DNA of 25,757 bases from Sedimenticola sp. (GCA_030619405.1 JAUXBK010000007.1:1-25757), one strand, 5' to 3'. Shown: positions 1 to 7,814, counted from the first letter of the stretch. Notes: generated by a model from the sequence alone, not told the origin. A program made the numbers and translations.

Positions 1-130
1 GTTGTTGTGCTGGCCCCGTTTCGCACGAGAGTGTTAGGAGCTACCTGGATAGGCATTAAACCAATTATTTCTGATAAATACCCGAGAATTCCCTTCCTCG
101 TAAACCAGGCGAAGGGACCAAACGTGTTTT

Positions 131-185
131 CCTAGTACCTGCCTTTTTCCTAGTACCTAGTTCCTCGTACCTAGTACCTGCCTTT
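131..185. repeat. Short direct repeats built on cctagtacct
   Basis: The 16-mer cctagtacctgccttt occurs exactly at 131-146 and again at 170-185, and related copies of cctagtacct lie between them. It sits directly downstream of the yhfA stop codon. Bases 1-130 show no gene or RNA that I can recognise. The repeat could be a small dispersed intergenic element, and no coding function is suggested. Confidence 0.6.
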
Positions 186-597
186 ATACAACCAGCTCAA
201 AATCGTGGCTGATCTCGGCCGTCTCGGCCAGCATGATGGAGGCGGAGCAGTATTTTTCGGCGCTCAGGGTGATCGCCCGCTCTACCGCCTTTTCCGTCAG
301 CCCCGGTCCCGAGAGGATGAAATGGATGTGGATACGGGTGAACACCTTGGGGTCGGTCTCCGCCCGGTTGGCCTCTAGCTCCACTTCACAGCGGGTCACA
401 CTGTGCCGGCCTTTGCGCAGGATATGCACCACGTCAAACTGGGTGCAGCCGCCGAGCCCCAGCAGCAGCATCTCCATCGGCCTGACCCCCAGGTTGCGTC
501 CGCCATGCTCCGGCGGGCCATCCATCACCACCCCGTGACCACTGCCCGACTCCGCTACCATCAGGCTCTTTTCCACCCATTTGACCCGTGCTTTCAT
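184..597 (-). CDS. yhfA: OsmC family protein, YhfA type
   Basis: 137-residue protein of the OsmC/Ohr fold, closely matching E. coli YhfA in its opening MKARVKWVE and its ending. The two cysteines that form the redox pair in this family are C51 (GGCTQFD) and C117 (EKYCSAS). The family includes organic hydroperoxide reductases, but the YhfA branch has no firmly assigned substrate. The ATG at 595-597 was chosen over a start 66 bases upstream because GGGGA lies just before it and because it aligns with YhfA. The gene is divergent from the crp-type regulator, the same neighbourhood as in E. coli, so the two promoters share about 110 bases. Cytoplasmic, no signal peptide. Confidence 0.9.
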   Translation of the reverse strand: MKARVKWVEKSLMVAESGSGHGVVMDGPPEHGGRNLGVRPMEMLLLGLGGCTQFDVVHILRKGRHSVTRCEVELEANRAETDPKVFTRIHIHFILSGPGLTEKAVERAITLSAEKYCSASIMLAETAEISHDFELVV

Positions 598-639
598 CAC
601 ATCCCCGTAAGTATTATCTCGATTGCAGATTAACACAGT

Positions 640-668
640 TCGACAATCGACCAGACCTTGCATAAAAT
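640..668 (+). promoter_or_regulatory. Sigma70-type promoter of the crp gene
   Basis: A -35 box TCGACA (640-645) and a -10 box TAAAAT (663-668) are separated by 17 bases. They lie about 40 bases upstream of the crp start codon. The site is read by eye and is not experimentally supported. Confidence 0.55.
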
Positions 669-708
669 CTAGTGTGGGAAGGAAGTCCCAGGACCACAGA
701 GCACAAAG

Positions 709-1362
709 ATGAGCATAGTAAAACCCCCCGTACAGGAACCCGCTTTTCTAAAACCCTTCCTCTCATTCTGCCACCGCCGGCGCTATCCAACCAAGACCGA
801 TATCATCCACCCGGGCGACCCGGCGGACATCCTGTTTTATCTGGTGGATGGCTCGGTCACCATCCTCATCGAGGATGAAGAGGGCAAGGAGATCATCCTC
901 ACCTATCTCAACAAGGGTGAATTCATCGGTGAGATGGGGTTGTTCATCCCCCAGGCCAACCGCAGCGTCCTGGTCAGGACCCGCAGTGAATGCATGCTGG
1001 CCGAAATCAGCTACACCCGTCTGGAGCAGCTGTTCAAAACCGATCTGAAACAGTACACGAAGGATATCCTCTACGCCTTCGGGACCCAGCTCACCCAGCG
1101 ACTGCTGCACACCAGCCGTAAGGTGGGTCACCTGGCGTTTCTGGATGTCACCGGGCGGATTGCCGGCACCCTTTTGGAGCTGTGCAAGCAACCGGATGCA
1201 GTGACCCACCCGGACGGGATGCAGATCCGGATCACCCGGCAGGAAATCGGCCGTATCGTCGGCTGCTCCCGGGAGATGGCGGGGCGGGTGTTGAAGAACC
1301 TGGAGGAGCAGGGGCTGATCTATGTCAAGGGGAAGACCATCGTGGTGTTCGGCACCCGTTAA
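709..1362 (+). CDS. crp: cAMP receptor protein (CRP/Vfr family transcription regulator)
   Basis: 217-residue regulator very similar to E. coli CRP over its whole length. Residues 15-110 form the cyclic-nucleotide-binding barrel. Contacts typical of cAMP binding are visible: GEMGL at 74-78, R85-S86, and T135-S136 in the long C helix. The C-terminal winged helix-turn-helix carries GCSREMAGRVL (185-195), with the Arg-Glu...Arg residues that read the TGTGA half-site in CRP. The protein is therefore expected to be a cAMP-dependent global activator and repressor acting on DNA as a dimer. It lies divergent to the YhfA-type gene, a conserved pairing. The ribosome-binding site before the ATG is weak, but the start aligns with CRP and Vfr. 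Confidence 0.95.
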   Translation: MSIVKPPVQEPAFLKPFLSFCHRRRYPTKTDIIHPGDPADILFYLVDGSVTILIEDEEGKEIILTYLNKGEFIGEMGLFIPQANRSVLVRTRSECMLAEISYTRLEQLFKTDLKQYTKDILYAFGTQLTQRLLHTSRKVGHLAFLDVTGRIAGTLLELCKQPDAVTHPDGMQIRITRQEIGRIVGCSREMAGRVLKNLEEQGLIYVKGKTIVVFGTR

Positions 1363-1372
1363 TCGACAGACC

Positions 1373-2428
1373 TCACTCCACCTCGAACACCTGCTGCAGA
1401 TCGTCTTCGGTACCGAATTCCCGGTCGGAGCCGGCCGAGGTCACGATAAAACCCTTCTGTTCCGACTGGTAGCCCATGGCTGTTCCCCAGGCGTCCTGCA
1501 ATTCAGCTGCAGAGAGCTGAAGATCCTGTTGCATCCGCAGGAGGGTCACCTGATCAGGGTCGAATCCACCCCCGTACTGGATCATCCACACCCTGACCAG
1601 ACGACCCAGCTGCTGCATCCGCTTGCGGGCCCTGCTCTCCGGTGTAGGGGCCGGCTTCGATCTGGCTGCCACCGCCTTGACTGGAGTAGTTTCAGCGACC
1701 GGTATCTCCCTCGGGGAAAACAGCTGCAGGCCACCCCAGCCAATAACCCCCAATAGCAACAGAGCGCCCGTGATCTGCAGCGGGCGCCCAAAACGTCGCG
1801 CCGGAGGATTTGTGGGGGGCGCTGCTGCCTCGGCCTCGACACGCTGTTTCCGAGCCGGTGCGGCTGCAGCAGGCGGATTCTCCTCATTGAGTTGCACGAG
1901 CGGTATCTCGCGGATCACTTCATCCAGTGAATCCGTCGTTTCCGGAACCCCGGAGGGCGTCGCAGCCACAGGTTCCAGCGCCAGACTCGAAGTGTCCCCC
2001 GCGGCGGCTGGGTCTCCTGGATCCTCACCCATCTCCTCCAGCGTCTCCGGCAGATCCAGCTCCATGCAGGCCATCGCTGCCATCTCATCATCGGATATCG
2101 CAGCCGATTCAGACTCGGGTGCCGCCGCAGCCGGGGGGTTTACCGGTTCGATCATACAACCGGCGCCACAGGCGATCACCTTGCCCTGCAGATGGTCGAC
2201 CTTTTTCCGCACCAGTGCCACCCGGATGCACGAACGCTTTCCCTGCAGCATGGAACCGGCCTGCTCTCTGGAGAGCCGCAGCAGACGTGACAGCTCTTCC
2301 ACCACGTCTTCCCACTCAAATCCATACATCAGGGTGCCGGTCAGCACCAGATAGAATCTCTCCGACTCCTCCGCTGCCGGCATCTCCTTACCACTGCCCG
2401 CATCGTCCCGTTCTGATATCGCTTTCAT
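1373..2428 (-). CDS. Bitopic membrane protein with a pseudopilin-GspG-like C-terminus
   Basis: 351-residue protein I cannot name. Residues 24-95 resemble an N-terminal domain I recall from several gammaproteobacterial membrane proteins (pattern: hydrophobic strand, TG.L..GF....V...L..LL, then GK...IRVALV). Residues 96-212 are low-complexity, rich in Ala, Pro and acidic residues. A single membrane segment spans about 217-236. The C-terminal part (265-351) has W314-G and Y320, then SAGSDREFGTEDD, much like the Ca-binding end of type II secretion major pseudopilin GspG (SxGxDGxxGTxDD). With one membrane pass the GspG-like tail should face the periplasm. The start ATG overlaps the nfeD stop by 4 bases (2425-2428), so it is the third gene of the qmcA-nfeD operon. 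Confidence 0.8.
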   Translation of the reverse strand: MKAISERDDAGSGKEMPAAEESERFYLVLTGTLMYGFEWEDVVEELSRLLRLSREQAGSMLQGKRSCIRVALVRKKVDHLQGKVIACGAGCMIEPVNPPAAAAPESESAAISDDEMAAMACMELDLPETLEEMGEDPGDPAAAGDTSSLALEPVAATPSGVPETTDSLDEVIREIPLVQLNEENPPAAAAPARKQRVEAEAAAPPTNPPARRFGRPLQITGALLLLGVIGWGGLQLFSPREIPVAETTPVKAVAARSKPAPTPESRARKRMQQLGRLVRVWMIQYGGGFDPDQVTLLRMQQDLQLSAAELQDAWGTAMGYQSEQKGFIVTSAGSDREFGTEDDLQQVFEVE

Positions 2429-2880
2429 CGTCCCCTGTCACACTCCACTTCGAGTACCACCCCGTCGACGCCGGTGACTCGTACCCGGGTGCCCGCGTCA
2501 CAATCCGGGCCGCGAATCCGCCAGCTGCTGTCGTCGACCCGGATCTTGCCCATACCATTGACCACCGGCTCGGTGAGCGTGAACACCCGGCCGACATACT
2601 GCTCGCCCCGCCGGTTGAGCCGTGGCTCATCGGTAGCCGTGGGGTGAGATCGTAGAAACAGCTGCCAGAGCAGCAGGCTGGCGACGCTGAAACCCGCAAA
2701 CAGCAACAACTGAAACTCCCACCCCATCCCGGGAAACAGCCACAGCGCCACACCCACCACACCGGCAGCCACCCCCATCCAGATGAGGAAGACCCCGGGG
2801 GAGAGTACCTCCAGGATGACGAAGACCACTCCCAGTACCCACCAGTGCCAGTAGGCGGCATTATCCAGCCACGCCATCAA
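2425..2880 (-). CDS. NfeD family membrane protein
   Basis: 151-residue short-form NfeD protein. Residues 1-75 form the membrane part: a helix around 11-30 (LGVVFVILEVLSPGVFLIW) and further helices at about 35-50 and 55-73. Residues 90-150 form the small OB-fold C-terminal domain (GEQYVGRVFTLTEPVVNGMGKIRVDDSSW...). Such proteins pair with stomatin-like SPFH proteins, and E. coli has the equivalent qmcA-ybbJ pair. The start overlaps the upstream SPFH gene by 4 bases (2877-2880), and its stop overlaps the next gene by 4 bases, indicating translational coupling. The likely role is in membrane microdomain or membrane-protein quality control, but this is not settled for the family. Confidence 0.9.
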   Translation of the reverse strand: MMAWLDNAAYWHWWVLGVVFVILEVLSPGVFLIWMGVAAGVVGVALWLFPGMGWEFQLLLFAGFSVASLLLWQLFLRSHPTATDEPRLNRRGEQYVGRVFTLTEPVVNGMGKIRVDDSSWRIRGPDCDAGTRVRVTGVDGVVLEVECDRGR

Positions 2881-3800
2881 TCCGCTGCTCCCTTGCGCTC
2901 TCCCAACGCCGTTTTCACCACCTCGGCGATACCCCCGATGGCGCCGATCAGGCTGGAGGCCTCCAGTGGCATCATGATCACCTTCTGGTTAGGGGCGGCG
3001 GCGATTTCCTGCAGCGCCTCTGTATACTTCTGGGCAATGAAATAGTTGATGGCGTTGACATCCCCCTCGGCGATCGCCCGGGAGACCATCGCCGTCGCCT
3101 TGGCCTCTGCTTCGGCCAGCCGCTCCCGCGCCTCCGCCTCACGAAACGCCGCCTCCCGCTGCCCTTCCGCCTCCAGGATGGCGGCTTGTTTCTTGCCCTC
3201 CGCCTCCAGAATCTCCGACTGCCGCTGCCCCTCCGCCTCGAGGATGACGGCCCGCTTTACCCGCTCTGCCTTCATCTGCCGGGCCATCGCCTCCACCAGA
3301 TCCCGCGGTGGGGAGATATCCTTGATTTCGATCCGGGTCACCTTGACCCCCCATGGAGTGGTGGCATCATCCACCACGTCCAGCAATCGGGCATTGATCT
3401 CGTCCCGCCTGGAGAGCAGCTCATCCAGCGCCATGGAACCCATCACGGTACGGATATTGGTCATGGTGAGGTTGAGGATGGCATTGGTCAGGTTATTCAC
3501 CTCATAGGCGGCCCGGGCCGCATCCAGGATCTGAAAAAAGACCACTCCGTCCACCGTGACCATGGCGTTGTCCCGGGTGATCACATCCTGGGAGGGCACA
3601 TCCAGCACCTGCTCCATCATATTGAGCCGTGCACCCACCTGGTCCACCACCGGCGCGATGATATTCAGGCCCGGGCGCAGGGTACGGGTATAGCGGCCGA
3701 AGCGCTCTACCGTATACTCCATCCCCTGCGGCACCCGCTTGGCGCCAAGCACCACCAGTACGATGGCCAAAACAGTGACGACCAGTGCAAAAATATCCAT
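2877..3800 (-). CDS. qmcA: SPFH/stomatin-like paraslipin (QmcA type)
   Basis: 307-residue membrane-anchored SPFH protein. Residues 3-20 are a hydrophobic N-terminal anchor, and residues 22-180 are the SPFH/Band 7 domain (VPQGMEYTVERFGRYTRTL, then DVPSQDVITRDN). From 180 to 255 there is a charged coiled coil with three near-identical ILEAEG units (ILEAEGQRQSE, ILEAEGKKQAA, ILEAEGQREAA). The tail contains the usual MMPLEASSLIG. Length and motifs match E. coli QmcA (about 305 residues). It is the first gene of the three-gene operon with NfeD and the bitopic protein. Such proteins form large oligomeric membrane assemblies. Confidence 0.92.
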   Translation of the reverse strand: MDIFALVVTVLAIVLVVLGAKRVPQGMEYTVERFGRYTRTLRPGLNIIAPVVDQVGARLNMMEQVLDVPSQDVITRDNAMVTVDGVVFFQILDAARAAYEVNNLTNAILNLTMTNIRTVMGSMALDELLSRRDEINARLLDVVDDATTPWGVKVTRIEIKDISPPRDLVEAMARQMKAERVKRAVILEAEGQRQSEILEAEGKKQAAILEAEGQREAAFREAEARERLAEAEAKATAMVSRAIAEGDVNAINYFIAQKYTEALQEIAAAPNQKVIMMPLEASSLIGAIGGIAEVVKTALGERKGAAD

Positions 3801-3983
3801 TCATCTCTCTCCTGGATTATGACTTTTATTCCTCAGCATAAACTATCTGCCCAGGGAAGAAAGCGCAAACAGGGCGTTTCAGGATAGACTCACGCCCCAG
3901 ACCTGGACCATGGGATCATCCTGGAACCAAGCCCGACAGGCTCCCGGAGTTGAGAGCGGCCGGAAAGAGGATATATTTAGACC

Positions 3984-4715
3984 ATGACCATAAAACCACC
4001 CAAATCTCTGCTGCGGAAAGTGGGCCGTGCCATCGCCACATTCGACATGATCCGGCACGACGACCGAATCCTGCTCGGCGTCTCGGGCGGGAAAGACTCC
4101 CTCTCTCTGCTGCACATCCTGCAACACCTGCGCAGCTACGCGCCGGTTCGCTTCGAACTGGGGGTGATTACCGTCGACCCCGAAGTCGAGGGCTTCGACC
4201 CTGCCGCCCTCAAGCCCTATTACGACGAGTTCGGTGTTCCCTACCACTACCGGCGGCAGCCGATCATGGAGCAGGCGCGACAGAACATGGATGGAGACTC
4301 TTTCTGCGCTTACTGCTCGCGGATGAAGCGGGGCATCATGTACACCACCTGTCGAGAGCAGGGCTACAACGTGCTGGCCCTGGCCCAGCATCTGGACGAT
4401 CTGGCGGAGAGCCTGCTGCTGTCACTGTTCCACGGCGGCCAGCTGCGCACCATGAAGGCACACTACGTCAACGATGCAGGCGATCTGCGCATCATCCGCC
4501 CCCTGGTCTACTGCCGGGAGGCCCAGACTGCCGATTTCGCCACTCGGGCGGCGCTGCCGGTAGTACCCGACAGCTGCCCCGCCTGCTTCTCTGCGCCCAC
4601 CCAGCGGGAGCACATGAAACGACTGCTGGCCCGGGAGGAGCGCAGCAACCGTCATCTGTTCTCCAACCTGCTGCACGCCATGAAACCGCTGATGGACGGG
4701 ATCCAGGAAAAGTAG
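3984..4715 (+). CDS. TtcA-family PP-loop ATPase (tRNA 2-thiocytidine biosynthesis type)
   Basis: 243-residue member of the TtcA/TtuA adenylating sulfurtransferase family. The PP-loop SGGKDS is at 34-39. A CxxC pair (C108-AY-C111) followed by SRMKRGIMY, and a second CxxC (C198-PA-C201), match the cysteines that hold the Fe-S cluster in TtcA. HLDDLAESLLLSLFHGG (136-152) matches the conserved H..DD motif. E. coli TtcA has 311 residues, so this protein lacks N- and C-terminal parts. Its internal sequence also differs, so it may be a paralogous branch rather than TtcA itself. Known members thiolate C32 of tRNAs, and that activity is inferred here. It is monocistronic, with GGAAAGAGG upstream of the ATG. 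Confidence 0.85.
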   Translation: MTIKPPKSLLRKVGRAIATFDMIRHDDRILLGVSGGKDSLSLLHILQHLRSYAPVRFELGVITVDPEVEGFDPAALKPYYDEFGVPYHYRRQPIMEQARQNMDGDSFCAYCSRMKRGIMYTTCREQGYNVLALAQHLDDLAESLLLSLFHGGQLRTMKAHYVNDAGDLRIIRPLVYCREAQTADFATRAALPVVPDSCPACFSAPTQREHMKRLLAREERSNRHLFSNLLHAMKPLMDGIQEK

Positions 4716-4729
4716 TCCCGGGGGGTTGA

Positions 4730-4757
4730 TTGACCTGAGTCACGTAATTCACATAAT
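4730..4757 (+). promoter_or_regulatory. Promoter with an overlapping FNR/CRP-family-like dyad
   Basis: TTGACC (4730-4735) and CATAAT (4752-4757) are separated by 16 bases and precede the small exported-protein gene. The -35 box is part of the dyad TTGAC-CTGA-GTCAC (4730-4743), which fits the FNR-type consensus TTGAY-N4-RTCAA at nine of ten positions. A site overlapping -35 would more likely repress than activate. This is a by-eye reading. Confidence 0.35.
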
Positions 4758-4833
4758 GAAATAAAGCTTGTGTGCAAAAATGCGCTATAAGTAACAGATA
4801 ACTGCAAAGAGAGCTTTCAAGCTGTCTCAAAAG

Positions 4834-5226
4834 GTGGCCCTGATCAAAACCCTGGTAACAGCGGTGCTCCTCACCGCGTCGGCATATTGTTGCGCTGATC
4901 CCCTGACATTCGATACCGGCAGGTTGTTCGGCAGCGGCGCGCCCCTGTGGGGCGATGTCAGTCTAAAGATGTCACCTGACAGCTATGAACAGGCATCCCG
5001 ACGCAATCAACGAAACCTGAAAAAGACCGCCCAACGCCTTCTCGGTCGCACCTTGACCACCCTGGGCGTCCCCAATGAAGGTATTGCCCTGAGCGGCGCC
5101 GCAATCGGGCTGGCGACAAAGGGTTTGAAATTCAACCTTAATGAGAGCAAGACACTGGCACTGGGGCTCAACAAGGTGACCAGCGAAAAACGGGGGATCT
5201 ATCTGAATTTCAAACTGGCGTGGTAA
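4834..5226 (+). CDS. Small exported protein of unknown function
   Basis: 130-residue protein with no family I recognise. The N-terminus has a Lys at 5, a hydrophobic stretch at 6-17 and a possible signal-peptidase I site after ...AYCCA (about residue 21), so it is probably periplasmic or surface-exposed. The mature part has a basic segment (ASRRNQRNLKKTAQRLLGR, about 54-72) and ends in the alternating pattern GIYLNFKLAW with a terminal aromatic, which could be a last membrane beta-strand. The start is a GTG with an overlapping AAAGGTGG, and no clear separate ribosome-binding site is seen, so the exact start is uncertain. Confidence 0.6.
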   Translation: MALIKTLVTAVLLTASAYCCADPLTFDTGRLFGSGAPLWGDVSLKMSPDSYEQASRRNQRNLKKTAQRLLGRTLTTLGVPNEGIALSGAAIGLATKGLKFNLNESKTLALGLNKVTSEKRGIYLNFKLAW

Positions 5227-5285
5227 CACACCTCCTTCTCTCACCACGTAAAACCATAACATTACCCACATTTTTCAAAACGGAA

Positions 5286-5354
5286 TTTCTCGCGCAAAGA
5301 CGCAAAGAAAACATAAAAAAATGCTGGTTCCCACGCTCTGCGTGGGAACGCATA
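5286..5354. repeat. Dispersed GCGCAAAG repeat followed by a GTTCCCACG hairpin
   Basis: ttctcgcgcaaagacgcaaa begins at 5287 and leads into an A-rich stretch and aaatgctgg. The same order is seen at 16804-16857 and, inverted, at 16993-17054. Directly after it is a perfect hairpin, GTTCCCACG (5327-5335) with CGTGGGAAC (5341-5349) and a 5-base loop. Two mobile intergenic repeats therefore seem to be fused here. The block ends about 65 bases before the YqaA-type gene. Confidence 0.75.
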
Positions 5355-5418
5355 CGGTGGCTCTCCTCATGTAATACAGAAGTGGTAGAAAGAGATCACT
5401 AACCACCCACTTTGGGAG

Positions 5419-5811
5419 TTGTTCATCAGCGCCCTCATCTCTTCCACGCTGTTGCCAGGCAGTTCTGAGGCGCTTTTGATCTACCAGGCTGCCAACCAGA
5501 TCGAGCCACTCATCATGCTCCTCATTGTTGCCACTACGGGCAACAGTTTGGGAGGCATGCTGAGCTGGGGCATGGGGCGATGGCTGGTGTGGCGTTTTCC
5601 AGCGCGGCAGTTGAAGCAGAAACATCAGACCGCCATTGAAAGGTTTCAACACTGGGGAAGCCCGGCCCTGCTCTTCTCCTGGCTGCCCATTATCGGTGAC
5701 CCCCTCTGTCTGGCTGCCGGATGGTTGAAAACAGACTGGTTACCCGCCCTGCTCTTTATCACCATCGGCAAGGCTTTCCGTTATTACACTCTTATCTGGT
5801 TTGTTATCTGA
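5419..5811 (+). CDS. yqaA: YqaA family (DedA/SNARE-associated type) inner membrane protein
   Basis: 130-residue multipass membrane protein clearly related to E. coli YqaA (about 142 residues). Shared blocks include SSTLLPGSSEALL (8-20), TTGNSLGGMLSWGMGRW (39-55), LLFSWLPIIGDPLCLAAGWLK (84-104) and GKAFRYYTLIWF near the end. YqaA belongs to the DedA/VTT superfamily, but its transport or lipid role is not established. The frame is open back to 5389, with no ATG or GTG in it. The TTG at 5419 is the only usual start codon but has no spaced ribosome-binding site. About 15 residues of the usual N-terminus are replaced by unrelated sequence, just downstream of a repeat, so the 5' end may be damaged. 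Confidence 0.75.
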   Translation: MFISALISSTLLPGSSEALLIYQAANQIEPLIMLLIVATTGNSLGGMLSWGMGRWLVWRFPARQLKQKHQTAIERFQHWGSPALLFSWLPIIGDPLCLAAGWLKTDWLPALLFITIGKAFRYYTLIWFVI

Positions 5812-5836
5812 CAGGAGTGGCACTGAAACACCAAAA

Positions 5837-7537
5837 TCACGCTGCAGTCCTTTTACGATTCTCCTGGAAGGCAATCATTTCAAGGATGTTCTGCAGCGAT
5901 CGGGACGAGTATCGGATGGTGTTGATGCTGATCTGAGCCTGTCCCGAATGTCCCTCCTTTTGCAGCGCCTTTACCTGTTCTATGACAGCGCCATTCAGAC
6001 TGTGCAGTTTGTGATATTGCTGATACAGCAGTTCGTGGCGGGCAGCCAGCGTGTCTCTGAACTCCCGTTCAGCCTCTTCTCTTTCCGGACTGTCTACTGC
6101 CTCGCTCAGAACGGACTCAAGTTTTTCGCAGGCATCGGCCTCACGCATCGAGTTTTTCCACCAGGCAATGAATCGTGATCTGTTATCGGCCATGGTGTTT
6201 ACTGCACCTGCCATTGCGTTGACTTCGTCTCTCGCATCCGGATAGAAGGGCAGGCGTTCGGTTGGTTCTTCATATGCAAGCCGTTCCAGCAAACCGGCCA
6301 TTGACCGCAGCGGACGAACGATACGCAGGGTGATGTTAACGGCGAAAACAATACCCAACAGCGTTGCCAGGGCAACCGACCAGAGCATGAAGCGTTCCTT
6401 TTTTTGCGAAGAGATGCTGATCTCCCTTTCCATGCGTTGCATGACCTGATTGGCGGTCGCGACATTCTCCTGGACCAGCTCCGTGATCTCAGAAACCGCT
6501 CTCTGCATCTCTACGGTCATGCGGCCAATATGGTCATTCTGATCGACCAGTGCCAGAAAATCCCGGCGATAGTTTTTCAGCAGACTGAGGAAGAGGGCCT
6601 TCTGTTCAGTGGAAATGGCGGACGGTTCAACCAGCGTTTGGATTCGATTCAGTTCCCGCAGGGCCATATCGACGTACTTCTTGTCGTGTCTGAGCAGGTA
6701 GTCCTTTTCACGCCGTCTCAGTTGCAGGATATTGTTTGCCAACTCGGGAACATGGTGGTTGTTCAGTATCGCCTCTATCCTATGGGCCGCCTGACGGAAA
6801 GGTCCCTTGCCGTCATGGATGTCCGCATTGGCGAGTACCGTACGGGCATAGGCCTCGAATGTCTCTCGATAGGTCTCTATCTCGTGAAACAGCCGGGTCT
6901 TCACCCCATCCTCGAGTTTCGACTCTGCTGTTTTTCTCTCGAACCCCTGGATGAGATCGAGCACCCGCTTCAAGTATTGCTGTTCCCGTCTCAGCCCCAG
7001 GTCCTTCTCACCGCGGCGAATCTGGAGCAGCTGCAGATAAAGGCGGTCCACCCTGAAGTGCTCAGCCATCGCCTCCAACTCATGAGCCGCATTTCGAAAT
7101 GTACCCTGCAGGCCCGAATTGTGATCCAGTCCCATCTTGCGCCAGTCTAGCACCGTCGCCTGAAATTTCTGCTGATAGATTTTAAGCAGTTCGGTAATCC
7201 GGTCCGCAATATGGACCGACTCCGAGTCGATCCTACCCAGATCAGCGGTGCTAAGCAGGGCTCGCTGCAACTGGCGATCCACTTCCCTGGCAAATTCCTC
7301 ACCCCGGTAGAGCAGAAACTCCTTCTCTGCCTGGCGTGCACCCCTCATGTTGCTTTCGATTCCCAGCATGTCCAGTTTCTTGGCTACAAAGACATCCTGT
7401 AGCTGTTGATAGTCGCCCAGCGACTGCTGCAGGGTATCGTGGTACTGCCAGATCACAATGAGAAAAACAAGTCCAACCAGCCCGAAACCGAATCCGATTT
7501 TTTCACCTATGAGAAGATTTCTGGCTATTTTGCTCAT
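5837..7537 (-). CDS. Membrane sensor with HBM-like repeats and a HAMP domain, no recognised output domain
   Basis: 566-residue membrane receptor. The first membrane helix is at about 15-32 and the second at 384-403, bracketing a 350-residue helical periplasmic region. That region holds three copies of one motif: RQAEKEFLLYRGEEF (68-82), IRRGEKDLGLRREQQYL (173-189) and LRRREKDYLLRHDKKY (273-288), spaced 100-105 residues apart. FRNAAHELEAMAEH (147-160) and FRQAAHRIEAILNNH (247-261) repeat in the same register. This is the pattern of the helical bimodular (HBM) ligand domain of chemoreceptors such as McpS. A HAMP domain follows (about 404-455). The remaining 110 residues are charged helix with neither the MCP hairpin tip nor histidine-kinase H, N or G boxes. 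The ATG at 7535-7537 is preceded by CAGGGAG. Confidence 0.8.
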   Translation of the reverse strand: MSKIARNLLIGEKIGFGFGLVGLVFLIVIWQYHDTLQQSLGDYQQLQDVFVAKKLDMLGIESNMRGARQAEKEFLLYRGEEFAREVDRQLQRALLSTADLGRIDSESVHIADRITELLKIYQQKFQATVLDWRKMGLDHNSGLQGTFRNAAHELEAMAEHFRVDRLYLQLLQIRRGEKDLGLRREQQYLKRVLDLIQGFERKTAESKLEDGVKTRLFHEIETYRETFEAYARTVLANADIHDGKGPFRQAAHRIEAILNNHHVPELANNILQLRRREKDYLLRHDKKYVDMALRELNRIQTLVEPSAISTEQKALFLSLLKNYRRDFLALVDQNDHIGRMTVEMQRAVSEITELVQENVATANQVMQRMEREISISSQKKERFMLWSVALATLLGIVFAVNITLRIVRPLRSMAGLLERLAYEEPTERLPFYPDARDEVNAMAGAVNTMADNRSRFIAWWKNSMREADACEKLESVLSEAVDSPEREEAEREFRDTLAARHELLYQQYHKLHSLNGAVIEQVKALQKEGHSGQAQISINTIRYSSRSLQNILEMIAFQENRKRTAA

Positions 7538-7620
7538 ATAGCGCTCCCTGGAGCATGCTGTTATGTTCGGCGACTCACCAATACCCCCTGAGGTGCCGAC
7601 CGGTCAACTGAACTCTTTTA

Positions 7621-7785
7621 ACCTAGATCCTGCAAGTGATCGTGCTTACAGAGTGCAAGATATTGATTCGTAGAGCGAATTTGCGACCGAGTGGAACCCT
7701 TATTGTGATTTCCAAGGGAGCAAATATCGCTATATGGATTAAGAGCTTGTGCTATGTGAGTGTGCGCACTTGCAGGATCCGGGTT
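7621..7785. mobile_element. MITE-like element with inverted GATCCTGCAAGTG ends
   Basis: The left end cctagatcctgcaagtg (7622-7638) and the right end read on the minus strand, cccggatcctgcaagtgc, form terminal inverted repeats of about 20 bases with three mismatches around a 165-bp non-coding unit. The right end (7738-7783) is almost identical over 43 bases (two differences) to a solo copy at 10091-10137. No transposase is present. No clear target duplication could be found. Confidence 0.55.
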
Positions 7786-7814
7786 TATTGGTTTAGTTAT
7801 CGAAAGGGACAGAA

